Positions 26,326 to 37,659 are shown, numbered from the stretch's first letter. The stretch: DNA of 64,000 nt from Aquamicrobium sp. (GCA_019739225.1 JAHHDT010000005.1:1116001-1180000); one strand, 5' to 3'. The notes: generated from the letters alone by a model not told the origin. Translations and numbers: made by a program.

Positions 26326-27120
26326 TCAGCGCCAGCCCGCGTCGTTCAGGAACCCGCCGATCATCCGGGCGGTTTCATCCGGTCTTTCGATACAAGGCAG
26401 GTGGCCGGCGCCCTCGATGATCTCGAAGCGCGCGCCCTCGATCAGGTCGGCAGTCGAGCGCACGAGATCGGGCGGCGTCGATCCGTCCTGGTCGCCGACG
26501 ACGCAGAGCACAGGGAGCTTCAGCGCGCGCGTCGATTCCGTCAGGTCCGCATCGCGCAAAGCGGCGCAGGTTCCGGCATAGCCGTCGACGTTCGTTCGCG
26601 TCAGCATCGCCGTGTAGCCGACATAGTCGGCGTTTTCGGGGTCACGGTAGCCGACGGTGAACCAGCGTTCCAGTATCGCGCCGGCAATCGATTCGATGCC
26701 GTTCTTCGTCACCGCGTCGATGCGGGTGTTCCACAATTCGTCATTGCCGATCTTGTGGGCCGTATCGCATAGCACCAGCGCCGCGACATGGTCCGGCCGC
26801 ATCGCTGCCAGCCCCTGCGCGATCAGGCCCCCGACTGATAGGCCGACGACGCCCGCCTTCTCGATTCCAAGATGGTCGAGCAGCGCAGCGAGATCGTGCA
26901 CGTGGTCGATCAGACGATAGGGCGCGGGCGTCGCCTCCGAAAGGCCGTGGCCGCGCTTGTCGTAGAGCACGATGCGATAATCGTTGCCAAGGGTCCCCGC
27001 GACCTTGTCCCAGATGCGGAAATCGGTGCCGAGCGAATTGGAGAACACCAAAACAGGCCCGTCAGGCCTGCCGCGTACGTCATGATGCAGAACGACGCCG
27101 TTCACCCGCGCGAACGCCAT
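26326..27120 (-). CDS. pcaD: 3-Oxoadipate enol-lactonase
   Basis: This alpha/beta hydrolase of 264 residues hydrolyses 3-oxoadipate enol-lactone in the beta-ketoadipate pathway. The nucleophile elbow is GLSVGG near residue 95. The acid is in VVGDQDGSTPP and the His in GAGHLPCIERPDE. The stretch VFSNSLGTDFRIWD is typical of PcaD. It heads the pim-like operon instead of sitting with pcaCHGB. This makes sense if the operon handles C6 dicarboxylates, since both routes meet at 3-oxoadipyl-CoA. A palindrome 18 bases upstream probably controls it. Confidence 0.85.
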   Translation of the reverse strand: MAFARVNGVVLHHDVRGRPDGPVLVFSNSLGTDFRIWDKVAGTLGNDYRIVLYDKRGHGLSEATPAPYRLIDHVHDLAALLDHLGIEKAGVVGLSVGGLIAQGLAAMRPDHVAALVLCDTAHKIGNDELWNTRIDAVTKNGIESIAGAILERWFTVGYRDPENADYVGYTAMLTRTNVDGYAGTCAALRDADLTESTRALKLPVLCVVGDQDGSTPPDLVRSTADLIEGARFEIIEGAGHLPCIERPDETARMIGGFLNDAGWR

Positions 27121-27137
27121 GTGGCTCCTCCCTCAAG

Positions 27138-27157
27138 AACATACTACCGAGTATGTT
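27138..27157. promoter_or_regulatory. Palindromic operator upstream of pcaD-pim operon
   Basis: AACATAC-TACCGA-GTATGTT is a perfect 7-bp-arm inverted repeat just before the pcaD ribosome-binding site. Size and AT-rich arms resemble TetR-family operators of acyl-CoA catabolic genes. No TetR gene is in the window, so a distant repressor would be needed. Confidence 0.6.
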
Positions 27158-27196
27158 GCATCATCGGAGCGCGGTCAATCGTGCCTGTGAGGAATT

Positions 27197-28258
27197 TCAG
27201 GCGCGATCGAGCCCCGACAGATTCAACTCGTCCGCCAGCGGCGCGAAATAGGCAGCTACATCGGCCTTGGAAACGCCGTCGAGCCCCGCCGGCCGCCAGT
27301 TGGGCGTGTTGTCCTTGTCGATGATGACTGCGCGCACGCCTTCATAGAAGTCGACGCCATCGATGATGCGGCTGACGATCCGGTATTCGATGCCCATGCA
27401 GGCCTCGAACTCCACCTTTGCGCCCTCCTGCATCTGCCGCAGCGCGATCTTGAGGCTGGTGGGCGATTTCTGGCGCATGGTTGCGGCCTGCTTGGCAGCC
27501 CATTCGGCATGCTCGCCGGTTTCTGCATCGAGCAGCGCCAAAATTTCTTCCACGGTGTTGGCGGAAAAGCAGCGATCGATCACCGGCTGCAGGGCCGGTG
27601 CCTTGGCTCCCTCGGGAACCTGAGTGAATGACGCAAGCGTGGCGTCGGGATCGCCCTTGTCGCAGAGCGCCTCCAGGATTGCATCGAAATCGGCGGACCG
27701 GGCGGCATGGGTGGCGAAACCTGTCCACAGCGCATCCGCCTGGCCGAGCCGTGCTGCGGTCAGGCCGAGCCAGGTGCCGGTCCTGCCGGGCAGGCGGGGC
27801 AGGAAGTAGGTGCCGCCGACATCGGGAAAGAAGCCGATGCCGGTCTCGGGCATCGCGAACATCAGCTTTTCTCCAGCCACGCGATGGCTGCCATGAACGG
27901 AAAGGCCGACACCACCGCCCATCACGATACCGTCCACCAGTGCCACATAGGGCTTCGGATAACGCTTGATGAACGCATTGAGTCGGTATTCGTCGCGATA
28001 GAAGGAGCGTATCGCCGGATCACCGGCCTTGCCCCAGTCGTGGAGCTGGCGAATGTCGCCGCCCGCGCAGAACGCCTTTTCGCCGGCGGCCTTGACGATC
28101 ACGAGTTCCACCTTCGGATCGTTCGCCCAGGCAACGAGCTGGGGATGCATCAGCGCGACCATGTTGCTGTGGAGCGCGTTGAGCGCTTTGGGCCGGTTGA
28201 GCGTCACCACGCCCGCCCGCCCGCGCGTCTCGAAGATGATTTCCGGCTCGTCGCTCAT
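27197..28258 (-). CDS. 3-Hydroxyisobutyryl-CoA hydrolase / enoyl-CoA hydratase-isomerase family
   Basis: This 353-residue crotonase-superfamily protein is of the HIBCH type, which hydrolyses 3-hydroxyisobutyryl-CoA in valine breakdown. Signatures are AFCAGGDIRQLHDWG, VDGIVMGGGVGLSVHGSHRV, PETGIGFFPDVGGTYFLPRL and the C-terminal KDNTPNWRP. The length and the extra C-terminal domain separate it from plain enoyl-CoA hydratases of about 260 residues. It starts at ATG 28258 with AAGGAGGAG. It is upstream of the pcaD operator, so it may be a separate transcription unit. Valine catabolism would yield propionyl-CoA, which fits the neighbouring pcc/mcm operon. Confidence 0.85.
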   Translation of the reverse strand: MSDEPEIIFETRGRAGVVTLNRPKALNALHSNMVALMHPQLVAWANDPKVELVIVKAAGEKAFCAGGDIRQLHDWGKAGDPAIRSFYRDEYRLNAFIKRYPKPYVALVDGIVMGGGVGLSVHGSHRVAGEKLMFAMPETGIGFFPDVGGTYFLPRLPGRTGTWLGLTAARLGQADALWTGFATHAARSADFDAILEALCDKGDPDATLASFTQVPEGAKAPALQPVIDRCFSANTVEEILALLDAETGEHAEWAAKQAATMRQKSPTSLKIALRQMQEGAKVEFEACMGIEYRIVSRIIDGVDFYEGVRAVIIDKDNTPNWRPAGLDGVSKADVAAYFAPLADELNLSGLDRA

Positions 28259-28345
28259 GCGGCTCCTCCTTGCTGCTTCGACGCGACCATAGCGGCTATC
28301 GTTCGTGCTGGAACATCAAAATGCGCACCGCCGTTGTGCGTCCCG

Positions 28346-29758
28346 TCAATCCAGCCGGTAGGGCACCGCGCCGCGATGGTTGTGGTCCACCACCAGCCTA
28401 CGCTTGAGCGGCGGCACCGCGCGTTGCGCGCAGTTGGGCCGTTCGCAGATACGGCACGATATGCCGATCGGGTCGAAGCCGGCGCGGTTGGCAATGTCGA
28501 GATCGTCGGCATAGACGAAGTCGCCCGCATGCGTCACCTCGCAGCCCACCGCGATGGCATAGCGCCGCTGCGGTGCACGGAAGCCCCCGCCGCCCTTCGA
28601 TATCTCGGTTGCGAGACACAGATAGCGCACCCCATCCGGCGTTTCGGCAAGCTGGCGGATGATGCGTCCCGGCGTTTCGAACGCCTGATGCACGTTCCAC
28701 AGCGGGCAGGCCGCGCCAAAGCGTGCGAATTGCAGCTTGGCCGCGCTGTGCCGCTTGGTGATGTTGCCGGCACGGTCGATGCGGGCGAAGAAGATGGGCA
28801 CACCCTTGCGGCCGGGGCGCTGCATCGTGGAAAGCCGATGGGCGATCTGTTCGACGCTGGCGCCGAAGCGGCTCGCCAGCAGGTCGAGGTCGTGGCGCAG
28901 TTCCCGCGCCGAGGCCAGCAGCGCTTCGTAAGGCATCATCAGCGCGCCGGCGAAATAGTTCGCAAGCCCGATCCGGCAGATCTCCACGGCCTCGCCGCTG
29001 TGGAAGCCGGCATTCTCCGCGATGCTTGCGATGGTCTCCGCCATCTCGAGTTCGCCGATCTGGAAAGCGGCCTGAAAGCTGCGGGTCGAGACAGGCGAGA
29101 ACGGGTTGAGGTGCAACGTGCGCCTTGACGGGTCGAAGCGCCGCAGCAGGTTTTCTTCAGGTGCCGCGCGCGCGGTCGTCACCCCATGCTGACGCTCGAG
29201 ATAGTCGGGCAGGGCGGCAGAAGGGTCGCGGTCGGGGATGCCAAGCTTTGCCGCCAGTTCCTCGGCGGCGATGTCAAGTTCATGGATGTAGTTGTCGACG
29301 AAGTGGAAGAAGTCGCGCACCTCCTCATATGCGCTTGGCTCAGCCACGCCGGCCCCGCGGCCAATCGTGTCGTCGAAGCTCGCAAGCTGTTCGGAATTGC
29401 GTCGATAGGCCTGATGCGCGGTGATAAGCGCGTGCGCGAAGCCGGGCGCGTTCTGGGTTACCAGCTTCATTTCCTGGAGACTCGGTTTGAAATTCTCGAA
29501 CAGCGGATCGTTCACCGCCTCGGACAGCGCCGAAAGCAGCCTGTCGCTCTCCCCGGACGAGAAATCGGAGATTTCGATGCGAAAGGTCTCGGCCAGCGCC
29601 AGCAGCACGGCCGCCGACACGGAGCGCTGGTTGTTCTCGATCTGGTTCAGGTAGCTGGTCGATATGCCGATGCGCTCGGCAAACGCTGCCTGCGTCAGGC
29701 GGTTGGCCTCGCGCAGGTCGCGTATCTTGCGGCCGATGAACAGTTTGGTGTTTCGCAT
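28346..29758 (-). CDS. pccR: Short-chain fatty acyl-CoA regulator (ScfR family, PccR-like)
   Basis: This 470-residue regulator has an N-terminal XRE helix-turn-helix ([38 protein letters not shown]), a central IrrE/DUF955-like region with [22 protein letters not shown], and a C-terminal DUF2083-type domain with Cys-rich [19 protein letters not shown]. ScfR proteins sense acyl-CoA; PccR of Rhodobacter sphaeroides controls propionyl-CoA carboxylase. The divergent layout with pccB here and TTGCAA-type repeats between the starts support the same role. Note the ATG at 29758 abuts the repeats, so it probably represses itself. Confidence 0.88.
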   Translation of the reverse strand: MRNTKLFIGRKIRDLREANRLTQAAFAERIGISTSYLNQIENNQRSVSAAVLLALAETFRIEISDFSSGESDRLLSALSEAVNDPLFENFKPSLQEMKLVTQNAPGFAHALITAHQAYRRNSEQLASFDDTIGRGAGVAEPSAYEEVRDFFHFVDNYIHELDIAAEELAAKLGIPDRDPSAALPDYLERQHGVTTARAAPEENLLRRFDPSRRTLHLNPFSPVSTRSFQAAFQIGELEMAETIASIAENAGFHSGEAVEICRIGLANYFAGALMMPYEALLASARELRHDLDLLASRFGASVEQIAHRLSTMQRPGRKGVPIFFARIDRAGNITKRHSAAKLQFARFGAACPLWNVHQAFETPGRIIRQLAETPDGVRYLCLATEISKGGGGFRAPQRRYAIAVGCEVTHAGDFVYADDLDIANRAGFDPIGISCRICERPNCAQRAVPPLKRRLVVDHNHRGAVPYRLD

Positions 29759-29790
29759 TTCGCAAATTCGCTTTTTGCAATATTGCGAAA
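29759..29790. promoter_or_regulatory. Probable PccR operator between pccR and pccB
   Basis: Three related half-sites lie immediately beside the pccR start: TTCGCAAA (29759-29766), TTTTGCAA (29773-29780) and TTGCGAAA (29783-29790). The last two make an inverted repeat around a 2-base centre. PccR-type regulators are reported to bind TTTGCAAA-like repeats. The regulator and the target gene diverge from this site. Confidence 0.65.
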
Positions 29791-29943
29791 CCTACTTTAT
29801 GCGCCTCCGCCCGTTCAAGCCTTTTCGCCGTCTTGCTAAGGCGTTATGCCGGAAAGTGCTGGCCATGCCGCAACAAACGCGAACAAACTGCCGAGGGGAC
29901 GCCCGATGCACAGACAAGCCGACGCCGCGCGGGGACACCGCTG

Positions 29944-31476
<1,533 letters not shown>

Positions 31477-31484
31477 GGAACGAC

Positions 31485-32399
31485 ATGACTGACGAGAACA
31501 AATTCCCGCCCGAGAAGAATTTCCCCGCAGGCTATGTGCCGCCGAAGGTCTGGACATGGGATTCGGCAAGCGGCGGAACGTTTGCTTCCATCAACCGTCC
31601 GATCGCCGGCCCGACACACGACAAGGAACTGCCGGTCGGCAAGCATCCGCTGCAGCTCTATTCGCTGGGCACGCCCAACGGCGTCAAGGTAACCATCATG
31701 CTGGAGGAGTTGTTGGCTGCTGGCCGCACAGGCGCGGAATATGACGCCTGGCTCATCAAGATCGGCGACGGCGACCAGTTCGGTTCAGGCTTCGTCGAGG
31801 TCAATCCGAACTCCAAGATCCCGGCGATGATGGATCATGCGCCGAAGGGCGGCGGCGACCCGGTGCGCCTCTTCGAATCCGCCTCGATCATGTGCTATCT
31901 GGCCGAAAAATTCGGCGCCTTCCTGCCGACCGACATACGCGCCCGCGCCGAGACGATGAACTGGCTGTTCTGGCAGATGGGTTCTGCCCCCTTCCTCGGC
32001 GGCGGCTTCGGCCATTTCTACGTCTATGCGCCGATGAAGATCGAATACGCCATCAACCGCTACGCCATGGAGGTGAAGCGCCAGATGGACGTGCTGGACC
32101 GGCATCTGGCGAAGAACGAATACATGGCCGGCAAGGACTACACGATTGCCGACATGGCGATCTGGCCCTGGTACGGCCGGCTGGCGGCCAGCGGCGCCTA
32201 TGAGGATGCCGGCGACTTCCTCGAGGTCGACAAGTACGAGCACGTGCAGCGCTGGCGCAAGGCGATCGGCGAGCGCCCGGCGGCCCAGCGCGGCTCCATG
32301 GTCAACCGCACCTTCGGCGACCCGACCAAGCAGCTCCACGAGCGCCATGATGCTTCGGATTTCGAGTTGAAGACACAGGACAAGGTCTCGGGCCAGTAA
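31485..32399 (+). CDS. yghU: Glutathione S-transferase family, YghU-like disulfide-bond oxidoreductase
   Basis: This GST of 304 residues is of the Nu/YghU type: an N-terminal extension (FPAGYVPPKVWTWD; ASINRPIAGPTHDKELPVG), a thioredoxin domain (LQLYSLGTPNGVKVTIMLEE; VNPNSKIPAM) and an all-helical domain (AINRYAMEVKRQMDVLDRHL; YTIADMAIWPWYG). E. coli YghU reduces disulfides such as 2-hydroxyethyl disulfide using two glutathiones. The start at 31485 follows GAGGAACG. It is inserted between pccB and pccA, with its stop overlapping the pccA start by one base, so it is co-translated with the carboxylase. The reason is unknown. Confidence 0.88.
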   Translation: MTDENKFPPEKNFPAGYVPPKVWTWDSASGGTFASINRPIAGPTHDKELPVGKHPLQLYSLGTPNGVKVTIMLEELLAAGRTGAEYDAWLIKIGDGDQFGSGFVEVNPNSKIPAMMDHAPKGGGDPVRLFESASIMCYLAEKFGAFLPTDIRARAETMNWLFWQMGSAPFLGGGFGHFYVYAPMKIEYAINRYAMEVKRQMDVLDRHLAKNEYMAGKDYTIADMAIWPWYGRLAASGAYEDAGDFLEVDKYEHVQRWRKAIGERPAAQRGSMVNRTFGDPTKQLHERHDASDFELKTQDKVSGQ

Positions 32400-34408
32400 T
32401 GTTCAAGAAAATCCTCATCGCCAATCGCGGCGAGATTGCCTGTCGTGTCATCAAGACGGCATCGAGGCTCGGCATCGCTACCGTAGCCGTCTATTCCGAC
32501 GCCGACCGCGATGCCCTGCACGTCAAGATGGCTGATGAGGCGGTGCATATCGGGCCGGCACCCTCGTCGCAGTCCTATATCGTCATCGACCGGATCATCG
32601 AGGCGATCCGTCAGACCGGGGCCGACGCCGTTCATCCAGGCTACGGCTTCCTGTCGGAGAACGCGAAGTTCGCCGAGGCGCTGGAAAAGGAAGGCGTCGC
32701 CTTCATCGGCCCGCCGGTCGGCGCCATCGAGGCGATGGGCGACAAGATCACCTCCAAGAAGCTCGCCGCCGAAGCGAAGGTGAACACCGTGCCCGGCCAT
32801 ATGGGCCTGATCGCCGATGCCGACGAGGCTGTGAAAATATCGTCCTCGATCGGCTATCCGGTGATGATAAAGGCGTCGGCCGGCGGCGGCGGCAAGGGGA
32901 TGCGCATCGCCTGGAACGACGCCGAGGCGCGCGAGGGCTTTCAGTCGTCGAAGAACGAAGCGAAGTCATCGTTCGGGGACGACCGGATCTTCATCGAAAA
33001 GTTCGTCACCCAGCCCCGCCATATCGAGATTCAGGTGCTGGGCGACAAGCATGGCAACACCATCTATCTCGGCGAGCGCGAATGCTCAATCCAGCGCCGT
33101 AACCAGAAGGTCGTGGAGGAGGCGCCGTCGCCCTTCCTCGACGAGGCGACGCGCAAGGCGATGGGCGAACAGGCCGTCGCGCTGTCCAAGGCGGTTGCCT
33201 ATCACTCCGCCGGCACCGTCGAGTTCATCGTCGATGGCGAGCGGAACTTCTATTTCCTCGAGATGAACACGCGTCTTCAGGTCGAGCATCCGGTGACGGA
33301 GCTCGTCACCGGCATCGATCTGGTCGAGGAGATGATCCGCGTGGCCGCCGGCGAGAAGCTGAAGATCGCCCAGGATGATGTAACGCTTGATGGTTGGGCC
33401 ATCGAGAGCCGCCTTTATGCCGAGGACCCCTACCGCAATTTCCTGCCGTCGATCGGCCGGCTGACGCGCTATCGTCCGCCGGAAGAAGGCACGCAGGACA
33501 ACGGTACGGTCATCCGCAACGATACCGGTGTCTTCGAGGGCGGCGAAATCTCGATGTATTACGATCCGATGATCGCCAAGCTGTGCGCGTGGGGGCAGAC
33601 GCGCGAGGACGCAGTGCGCGCCATGAGTGCGGCGCTCGACGATTTCGAGGTCGAGGGCATTGGCCACAACCTGCCGTTCCTGTCGGCGGTGATGGAGCAT
33701 CCCCGCTTCAAGGAAGGGCGGCTGACCACGGCCTTCATCGCCGAAGAATGGCCTGAGGGCTTCGCGGGCGTTACCCCTGATGATGGCGAGGCGCGCACGC
33801 TTGCCGCAGTCGCGGCCTTCGTCAACCTGCGCACGCAGAAGCGCAACGTGCTCATTTCGGGCACGCTTGCCAACCATCCGCGCCATGTCGGCCGCGACTG
33901 GGTCGTCAAGCTCAACGGCAGCGGCGAATTCGCGGTGAACGTGCGCGACGAAGGCGGCAAGACGCAGGTCGCGTTCGTGGATGACGACAGCTCGCTGGCT
34001 GTTGCCTCCGACTGGCTTCCGGGCCGCAGCCATGCGCATTTCACCGTTGGCGGCCGGCGCATCGGCGTCAAGGTTCAGCCTGCCAACTCCGGCTGGCGTC
34101 TTCGCTGGCGTGGCATTGACGCGAAGGCGCACGTGCGCAGCCCGCGTGTCGCTGAGCTTTCGCGGCTGATGCCGGAAAAGCTGCCGCCGGACACGTCGAA
34201 GATGCTGCTCTGCCCGATGCCCGGCGTTGTCACGGCGATTGCCGTTGCTGCTGGCGACGAGGTGCAGGAAGGCCAGGCGCTTGCCACGGTCGAGGCGATG
34301 AAGATGGAGAACGTGCTCCGCGCCGAACGGCGTGGCGTGGTCAAGAGCGTCGCCGTCGAGCCCGGCTCCAGCCTCGCCGTCGACGAGCTGATCATGGAGT
34401 TCGAGTGA
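32399..34408 (+). CDS. pccA: Propionyl-CoA carboxylase, alpha (biotin carboxylase) subunit
   Basis: This 669-residue subunit has an N-terminal biotin carboxylase domain ([33 protein letters not shown]; the catalytic stretch [20 protein letters not shown]), a BT linker region near residues 480-600 and a C-terminal biotinyl domain with EAMKMEN near residue 640. It carboxylates biotin with ATP and bicarbonate for PccB. The start overlaps the upstream stop by one base (TAATG), and its stop overlaps the mutase start by one base. Other acyl-CoA carboxylases share the layout; the context with pccB and mcm decides it. Confidence 0.93.
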   Translation: MFKKILIANRGEIACRVIKTASRLGIATVAVYSDADRDALHVKMADEAVHIGPAPSSQSYIVIDRIIEAIRQTGADAVHPGYGFLSENAKFAEALEKEGVAFIGPPVGAIEAMGDKITSKKLAAEAKVNTVPGHMGLIADADEAVKISSSIGYPVMIKASAGGGGKGMRIAWNDAEAREGFQSSKNEAKSSFGDDRIFIEKFVTQPRHIEIQVLGDKHGNTIYLGERECSIQRRNQKVVEEAPSPFLDEATRKAMGEQAVALSKAVAYHSAGTVEFIVDGERNFYFLEMNTRLQVEHPVTELVTGIDLVEEMIRVAAGEKLKIAQDDVTLDGWAIESRLYAEDPYRNFLPSIGRLTRYRPPEEGTQDNGTVIRNDTGVFEGGEISMYYDPMIAKLCAWGQTREDAVRAMSAALDDFEVEGIGHNLPFLSAVMEHPRFKEGRLTTAFIAEEWPEGFAGVTPDDGEARTLAAVAAFVNLRTQKRNVLISGTLANHPRHVGRDWVVKLNGSGEFAVNVRDEGGKTQVAFVDDDSSLAVASDWLPGRSHAHFTVGGRRIGVKVQPANSGWRLRWRGIDAKAHVRSPRVAELSRLMPEKLPPDTSKMLLCPMPGVVTAIAVAAGDEVQEGQALATVEAMKMENVLRAERRGVVKSVAVEPGSSLAVDELIMEFE

Positions 34409-36552
34409 TGGCTGCGGGCAACTCCAAACTGGACACCTGGCGCGCCGCCGCCGAAAAGGAAGCCAAGCGCGATCCGGAAACGCTTGTCTGGCAGACCCCG
34501 GAGGGTATTCCAGTCAAGCCGCTGTACACCGCGGAGGATCTCGCAGGGGTCGACCATCTCGACTCTCTGCCGGGGCAGCCGCCATTCGTGCGAGGCCCGC
34601 GCGCCACCATGTATGCGGGGCGCCCGTGGACCATCCGCCAATATGCGGGCTTCTCCACAGCCGAGGCGTCCAACGCCTTTTACCGCAAGGCGCTGGCAGC
34701 CGGCCAGCAGGGCGTTTCGGTCGCTTTCGACCTCGCCACCCATCGCGGCTACGACAGCGACCATCCGCGCGTCGAAGGCGATGTCGGCAAGGCCGGCGTC
34801 GCGATCGATTCCGTCGAGGACATGAAAATCCTGTTCGACGGCATCCCGCTCGACCAGATTTCCGTGTCGATGACGATGAACGGCGCGGTCGTTCCCATCC
34901 TCGCCTCCTTCATCGTCGCCGGCGAGGAGCAGGGCGTCTCGCGCGACAAGCTTTCGGGGACCATCCAGAACGACATCCTCAAGGAGTTCATGGTCCGCAA
35001 TACCTACATCTATCCGCCCGAGCCCTCGATGCGCATCGTCGCCGACATCATCGAGTACACGGCGAAGGAGATGCCGAAGTTCAACTCCATCTCGATCTCC
35101 GGCTATCACATGCAGGAGGCGGGGGCGACGCTGGTGCAGGAGCTTGCCTTCACGCTCGCAGACGGGCGCGAATATGTACGCGCCGCGCTGAAGAAGGGGC
35201 TCGACGTCGACGCCTTCGCAGGCCGACTTTCCTTCTTCTTCGCCATCGGCATGAACTTCTTCATGGAAGCCGCCAAGCTGCGCGCGGCGCGGCTTTTGTG
35301 GACGCGCATCATGGAGGAGTTCGAGCCCAAGAAGGCCTCCTCGCTGATGCTGCGCACCCACTGCCAGACCTCCGGCGTGTCGCTGCAGGAGCAGGACCCC
35401 TACAACAACGTCATCCGCACCGCCTATGAGGCGATGTCCGCAGCGCTCGGCGGCACGCAGTCGCTGCACACCAACGCGCTGGATGAGGCGATCGCCCTGC
35501 CGACCGAGTTTTCGGCGCGCATTGCCCGCAACACGCAGCTCATCCTGCAGCATGAGACAGGCGTGACCAGGGTCGTCGATCCGTTGGCCGGCTCCTACTA
35601 CGTCGAGAGCCTGACGAACGAGCTGGCCGAAAAGGCATGGGCGCTGATCGAGGAGGTCGAGGCTCTGGGCGGCATGACCAAGGCGGTCAACGACGGACTG
35701 CCGAAGCGGCTGATCGAGGAGGCGGCGACCCGCAAGCAGGCGGCGATCGACCGCGGCGACGAGGTGATCGTCGGCGTCAACAAGTACCGCCTCGAAAACG
35801 AGGACGATCTGGACATCCTCGATATCGACAACAAGGCCGTGCGCGAGGCGCAGATCGCGCGCATCGAGAAGACGCGCCGCCAGCGCGACCCCGGGAAGTG
35901 GGAAGCGTCGCTCGACGCATTGCGCGCGGTGGCCCGCACCGGCGAGGGCAACATCCTCGAGGCGGCGGTCGACGCGGCTCGCGCCCGCGCGACGCTCGGC
36001 GAGATTTCGGATGCTCTGCGCGAGGCATTCGGCGATCACTCCGCCGTGCCCGAGGTGGTTCGCAAGGTCTACGGTCCTGCCTATGAGGGCGAGCCGGAAT
36101 ACGAAAACCTCGTCGGCCGACTGAAGCAGCTTGCCGGCGCGCTCGGCGAGTCGCCCAAGCTCTTGGTCGCCAAGCTCGGCCAGGACGGGCACGACCGTGG
36201 TGCCAAGATCATCGCTTCGGCGTTTGGTGACATTGGTTTCGAGGTGATCGCAGGTCCGCTGTTCCAGACGCCGGTGGAGGCCGCCGATCTTGCCGTGAAG
36301 TCGAAGGTCCATGTGGTCGGCATGTCGTCGCTCGCCGCCGGACACAAGACGCTCGCCCCGCAACTCGTGCAGGAACTGAAGGCCAGGGGCGCCGAGAACG
36401 TCATCGTTGTCGTCGGCGGCGTCGTGCCCCGGCAGGACTACCAGTACCTGCTCGATCACGGCGTAGCCGCCGTTTTCGGTCCGGGCACCAACGTGCTCGA
36501 TGCAGCCCGCGCCGTCATCGACCTGATGGAAGGCAAACGCCGCAACGAGTGA
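34408..36552 (+). CDS. mcm: Methylmalonyl-CoA mutase
   Basis: This adenosylcobalamin enzyme of 714 residues isomerises (R)-methylmalonyl-CoA to succinyl-CoA. The N-terminal TIM barrel has [38 protein letters not shown] and [16 protein letters not shown]. The C-terminal B12 domain has the lower-ligand motif [11 protein letters not shown] (DxHxxG) near residue 595, then [17 protein letters not shown] and VVVGGVVP. It is a full-length single-chain form. It closes the pccB-yghU-pccA-mcm operon. The epimerase needed between carboxylase and mutase is not in the window. Confidence 0.95.
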   Translation: MAAGNSKLDTWRAAAEKEAKRDPETLVWQTPEGIPVKPLYTAEDLAGVDHLDSLPGQPPFVRGPRATMYAGRPWTIRQYAGFSTAEASNAFYRKALAAGQQGVSVAFDLATHRGYDSDHPRVEGDVGKAGVAIDSVEDMKILFDGIPLDQISVSMTMNGAVVPILASFIVAGEEQGVSRDKLSGTIQNDILKEFMVRNTYIYPPEPSMRIVADIIEYTAKEMPKFNSISISGYHMQEAGATLVQELAFTLADGREYVRAALKKGLDVDAFAGRLSFFFAIGMNFFMEAAKLRAARLLWTRIMEEFEPKKASSLMLRTHCQTSGVSLQEQDPYNNVIRTAYEAMSAALGGTQSLHTNALDEAIALPTEFSARIARNTQLILQHETGVTRVVDPLAGSYYVESLTNELAEKAWALIEEVEALGGMTKAVNDGLPKRLIEEAATRKQAAIDRGDEVIVGVNKYRLENEDDLDILDIDNKAVREAQIARIEKTRRQRDPGKWEASLDALRAVARTGEGNILEAAVDAARARATLGEISDALREAFGDHSAVPEVVRKVYGPAYEGEPEYENLVGRLKQLAGALGESPKLLVAKLGQDGHDRGAKIIASAFGDIGFEVIAGPLFQTPVEAADLAVKSKVHVVGMSSLAAGHKTLAPQLVQELKARGAENVIVVVGGVVPRQDYQYLLDHGVAAVFGPGTNVLDAARAVIDLMEGKRRNE

Positions 36553-36588
36553 GTAGCGCTCGCGGTGGTGCGGCTACCACGCACCGCC

Positions 36589-36769
36589 GTCATCCCGGCC
36601 GACTGAACGCAGTGAAGGAGAGCCGGGACCTATTGGCGCGAAAATCGTGTGGCAAGGCCCGGCTCACGAGTTGGCTCATGTCATCGCCGCCGCAAGAGCC
36701 CGCAACCCGGCCGCGCCTCTCAATGGATCCCGGCTCGGCGGTCGCTTGTGCTCCCTTGGCCGGGATGAC
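36589..36769. repeat. Pair of inverted dispersed repeat elements
   Basis: The gap 36553-36844 has no gene. GTCATCCCGGCC (36589-36600) is mirrored by GGCCGGGATGAC (36758-36769). Each arm continues into its own smaller palindrome (GAGAGCCGGGACC near 36618, GGATCCCGGCTCGG near 36725). It resembles the short intergenic palindromes spread through Rhizobiales genomes. It follows the mutase operon and may end its transcription. Confidence 0.7.
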
Positions 36770-36796
36770 GCTCCACAGACGACCGCCCTACCATTC

Positions 36797-36833
36797 CCTT
36801 TCGTTTCGCTTTATGGTCGAAGAAAACGAAAGG
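36797..36833. promoter_or_regulatory. Probable operator of the DeoR-family regulator
   Basis: CCTTTCGTTT (36797-36806) and AAACGAAAGG (36824-36833) form a perfect 10-bp-arm inverted repeat just upstream of the regulator's ribosome-binding site. TTTCG-type half-sites also occur before glpK. Autoregulation and shared control of glpK are inferred. Confidence 0.6.
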
Positions 36834-36844
36834 GGAGGGAAGCG

Positions 36845-37612
36845 ATGTACCTGCCGCCACGCCACGCCGAGATCATCCAGATGGCCAAGGACAATGGCCG
36901 GGTGCTTGTCGACGACCTCGCGAGCCATTTCGGCGTGACGCCGCAGACCATCCGCAAGGATCTCAACGACCTTTGCGACCAGCGCATGCTGACGCGCGTG
37001 CATGGCGGTGCGCTGTTCCCGTCTGGCATCGAGAACATGCAATACGAGGCGCGCCGCAAGATCGCGGCCGACGAGAAGGATGCCATCGGCCGTGCCGCCG
37101 CGCGTCTCATCCCCGACAGCGCGTCGCTTTTCGTCAACATCGGCACCACAACCGAGGCCGTCTCGAACGCACTTCTGGATCATCAGGGGCTGATGGTCAT
37201 CACCAACAACATCAATGTCGCCAACAGGATGCGCGTCTATCCGTCGCTCGAGGTGGTTATCGCCGGCGGCGTTGTTCGTGGCTCCGACGGCGGTATCGTC
37301 GGCGAGGCCGCGGTGGATTTCATCCGCCAGTTCAAGGTGGACTACGCGGTGATCGGTGCATCCGCGATCGACCATGACGGCGCACTTCTCGACTTCGATT
37401 TTCGCGAGGTGAAGGTCGCGCAGGCAATCATCGCCAATGCGCGCCACGTCATACTCGTTGCCGACTCCACCAAGTTCGAGCGTACGGCGCCCGTGCGGAT
37501 CGGCCATCTCAGCCAGGTCGACACCTTCATTACCGATACCTGTAACGTCGAGGCGATACGCGCCATTTGCCGCGATTCCGAAGTGGAGCTCCTGGAAACG
37601 AGCCGCGAGTAG
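36845..37612 (+). CDS. glpR: DeoR/GlpR family transcriptional regulator
   Basis: This 255-residue regulator has an N-terminal DeoR helix-turn-helix (RHAEIIQMAKDNGRVLVDDL; FGVTPQTIRKDLNDL; RVHGGA) and a C-terminal sugar-phosphate sensor domain (FVNIGTTTEAVSNAL; VITNNINVANRM; AGGVVRGSDGGIVGEAAVDF; FDFREVKVAQAII). The ATG at 36845 follows GGGGAGGGAA. It lies 111 bases before the glycerol kinase gene on the same strand, so glycerol-3-phosphate is the likely effector. The glp genes glpD and glpSTPQV are not in the window. Confidence 0.88.
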   Translation: MYLPPRHAEIIQMAKDNGRVLVDDLASHFGVTPQTIRKDLNDLCDQRMLTRVHGGALFPSGIENMQYEARRKIAADEKDAIGRAAARLIPDSASLFVNIGTTTEAVSNALLDHQGLMVITNNINVANRMRVYPSLEVVIAGGVVRGSDGGIVGEAAVDFIRQFKVDYAVIGASAIDHDGALLDFDFREVKVAQAIIANARHVILVADSTKFERTAPVRIGHLSQVDTFITDTCNVEAIRAICRDSEVELLETSRE

Positions 37613-37631
37613 GGCGGTGTTGCCGTTTCTT

Positions 37632-37659
37632 TTGACATTCGTTCTGATTTCGAAATAAT
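37632..37659 (+). promoter_or_regulatory. Predicted glpK promoter with TTTCG half-sites
   Basis: TTGACA (37632-37637) and AATAAT (37654-37659) are spaced 16 bases and match sigma-70-type boxes. TTCGTT lies in the spacer, TTTCGAAA overlaps its end and the -10 box, and TTTCGG follows. These resemble the half-sites of the operator before the glpR-like gene, consistent with repression by that regulator. Confidence 0.55.

Noticed and set aside
34075-36459. 794-codon open frame on the minus strand
   Set aside because: It lies entirely antisense to methylmalonyl-CoA mutase and the end of pccA, whose motifs are intact. Its composition is Arg/Asp/His-rich as in GC-rich antisense shadows, and it has no recognisable domain.
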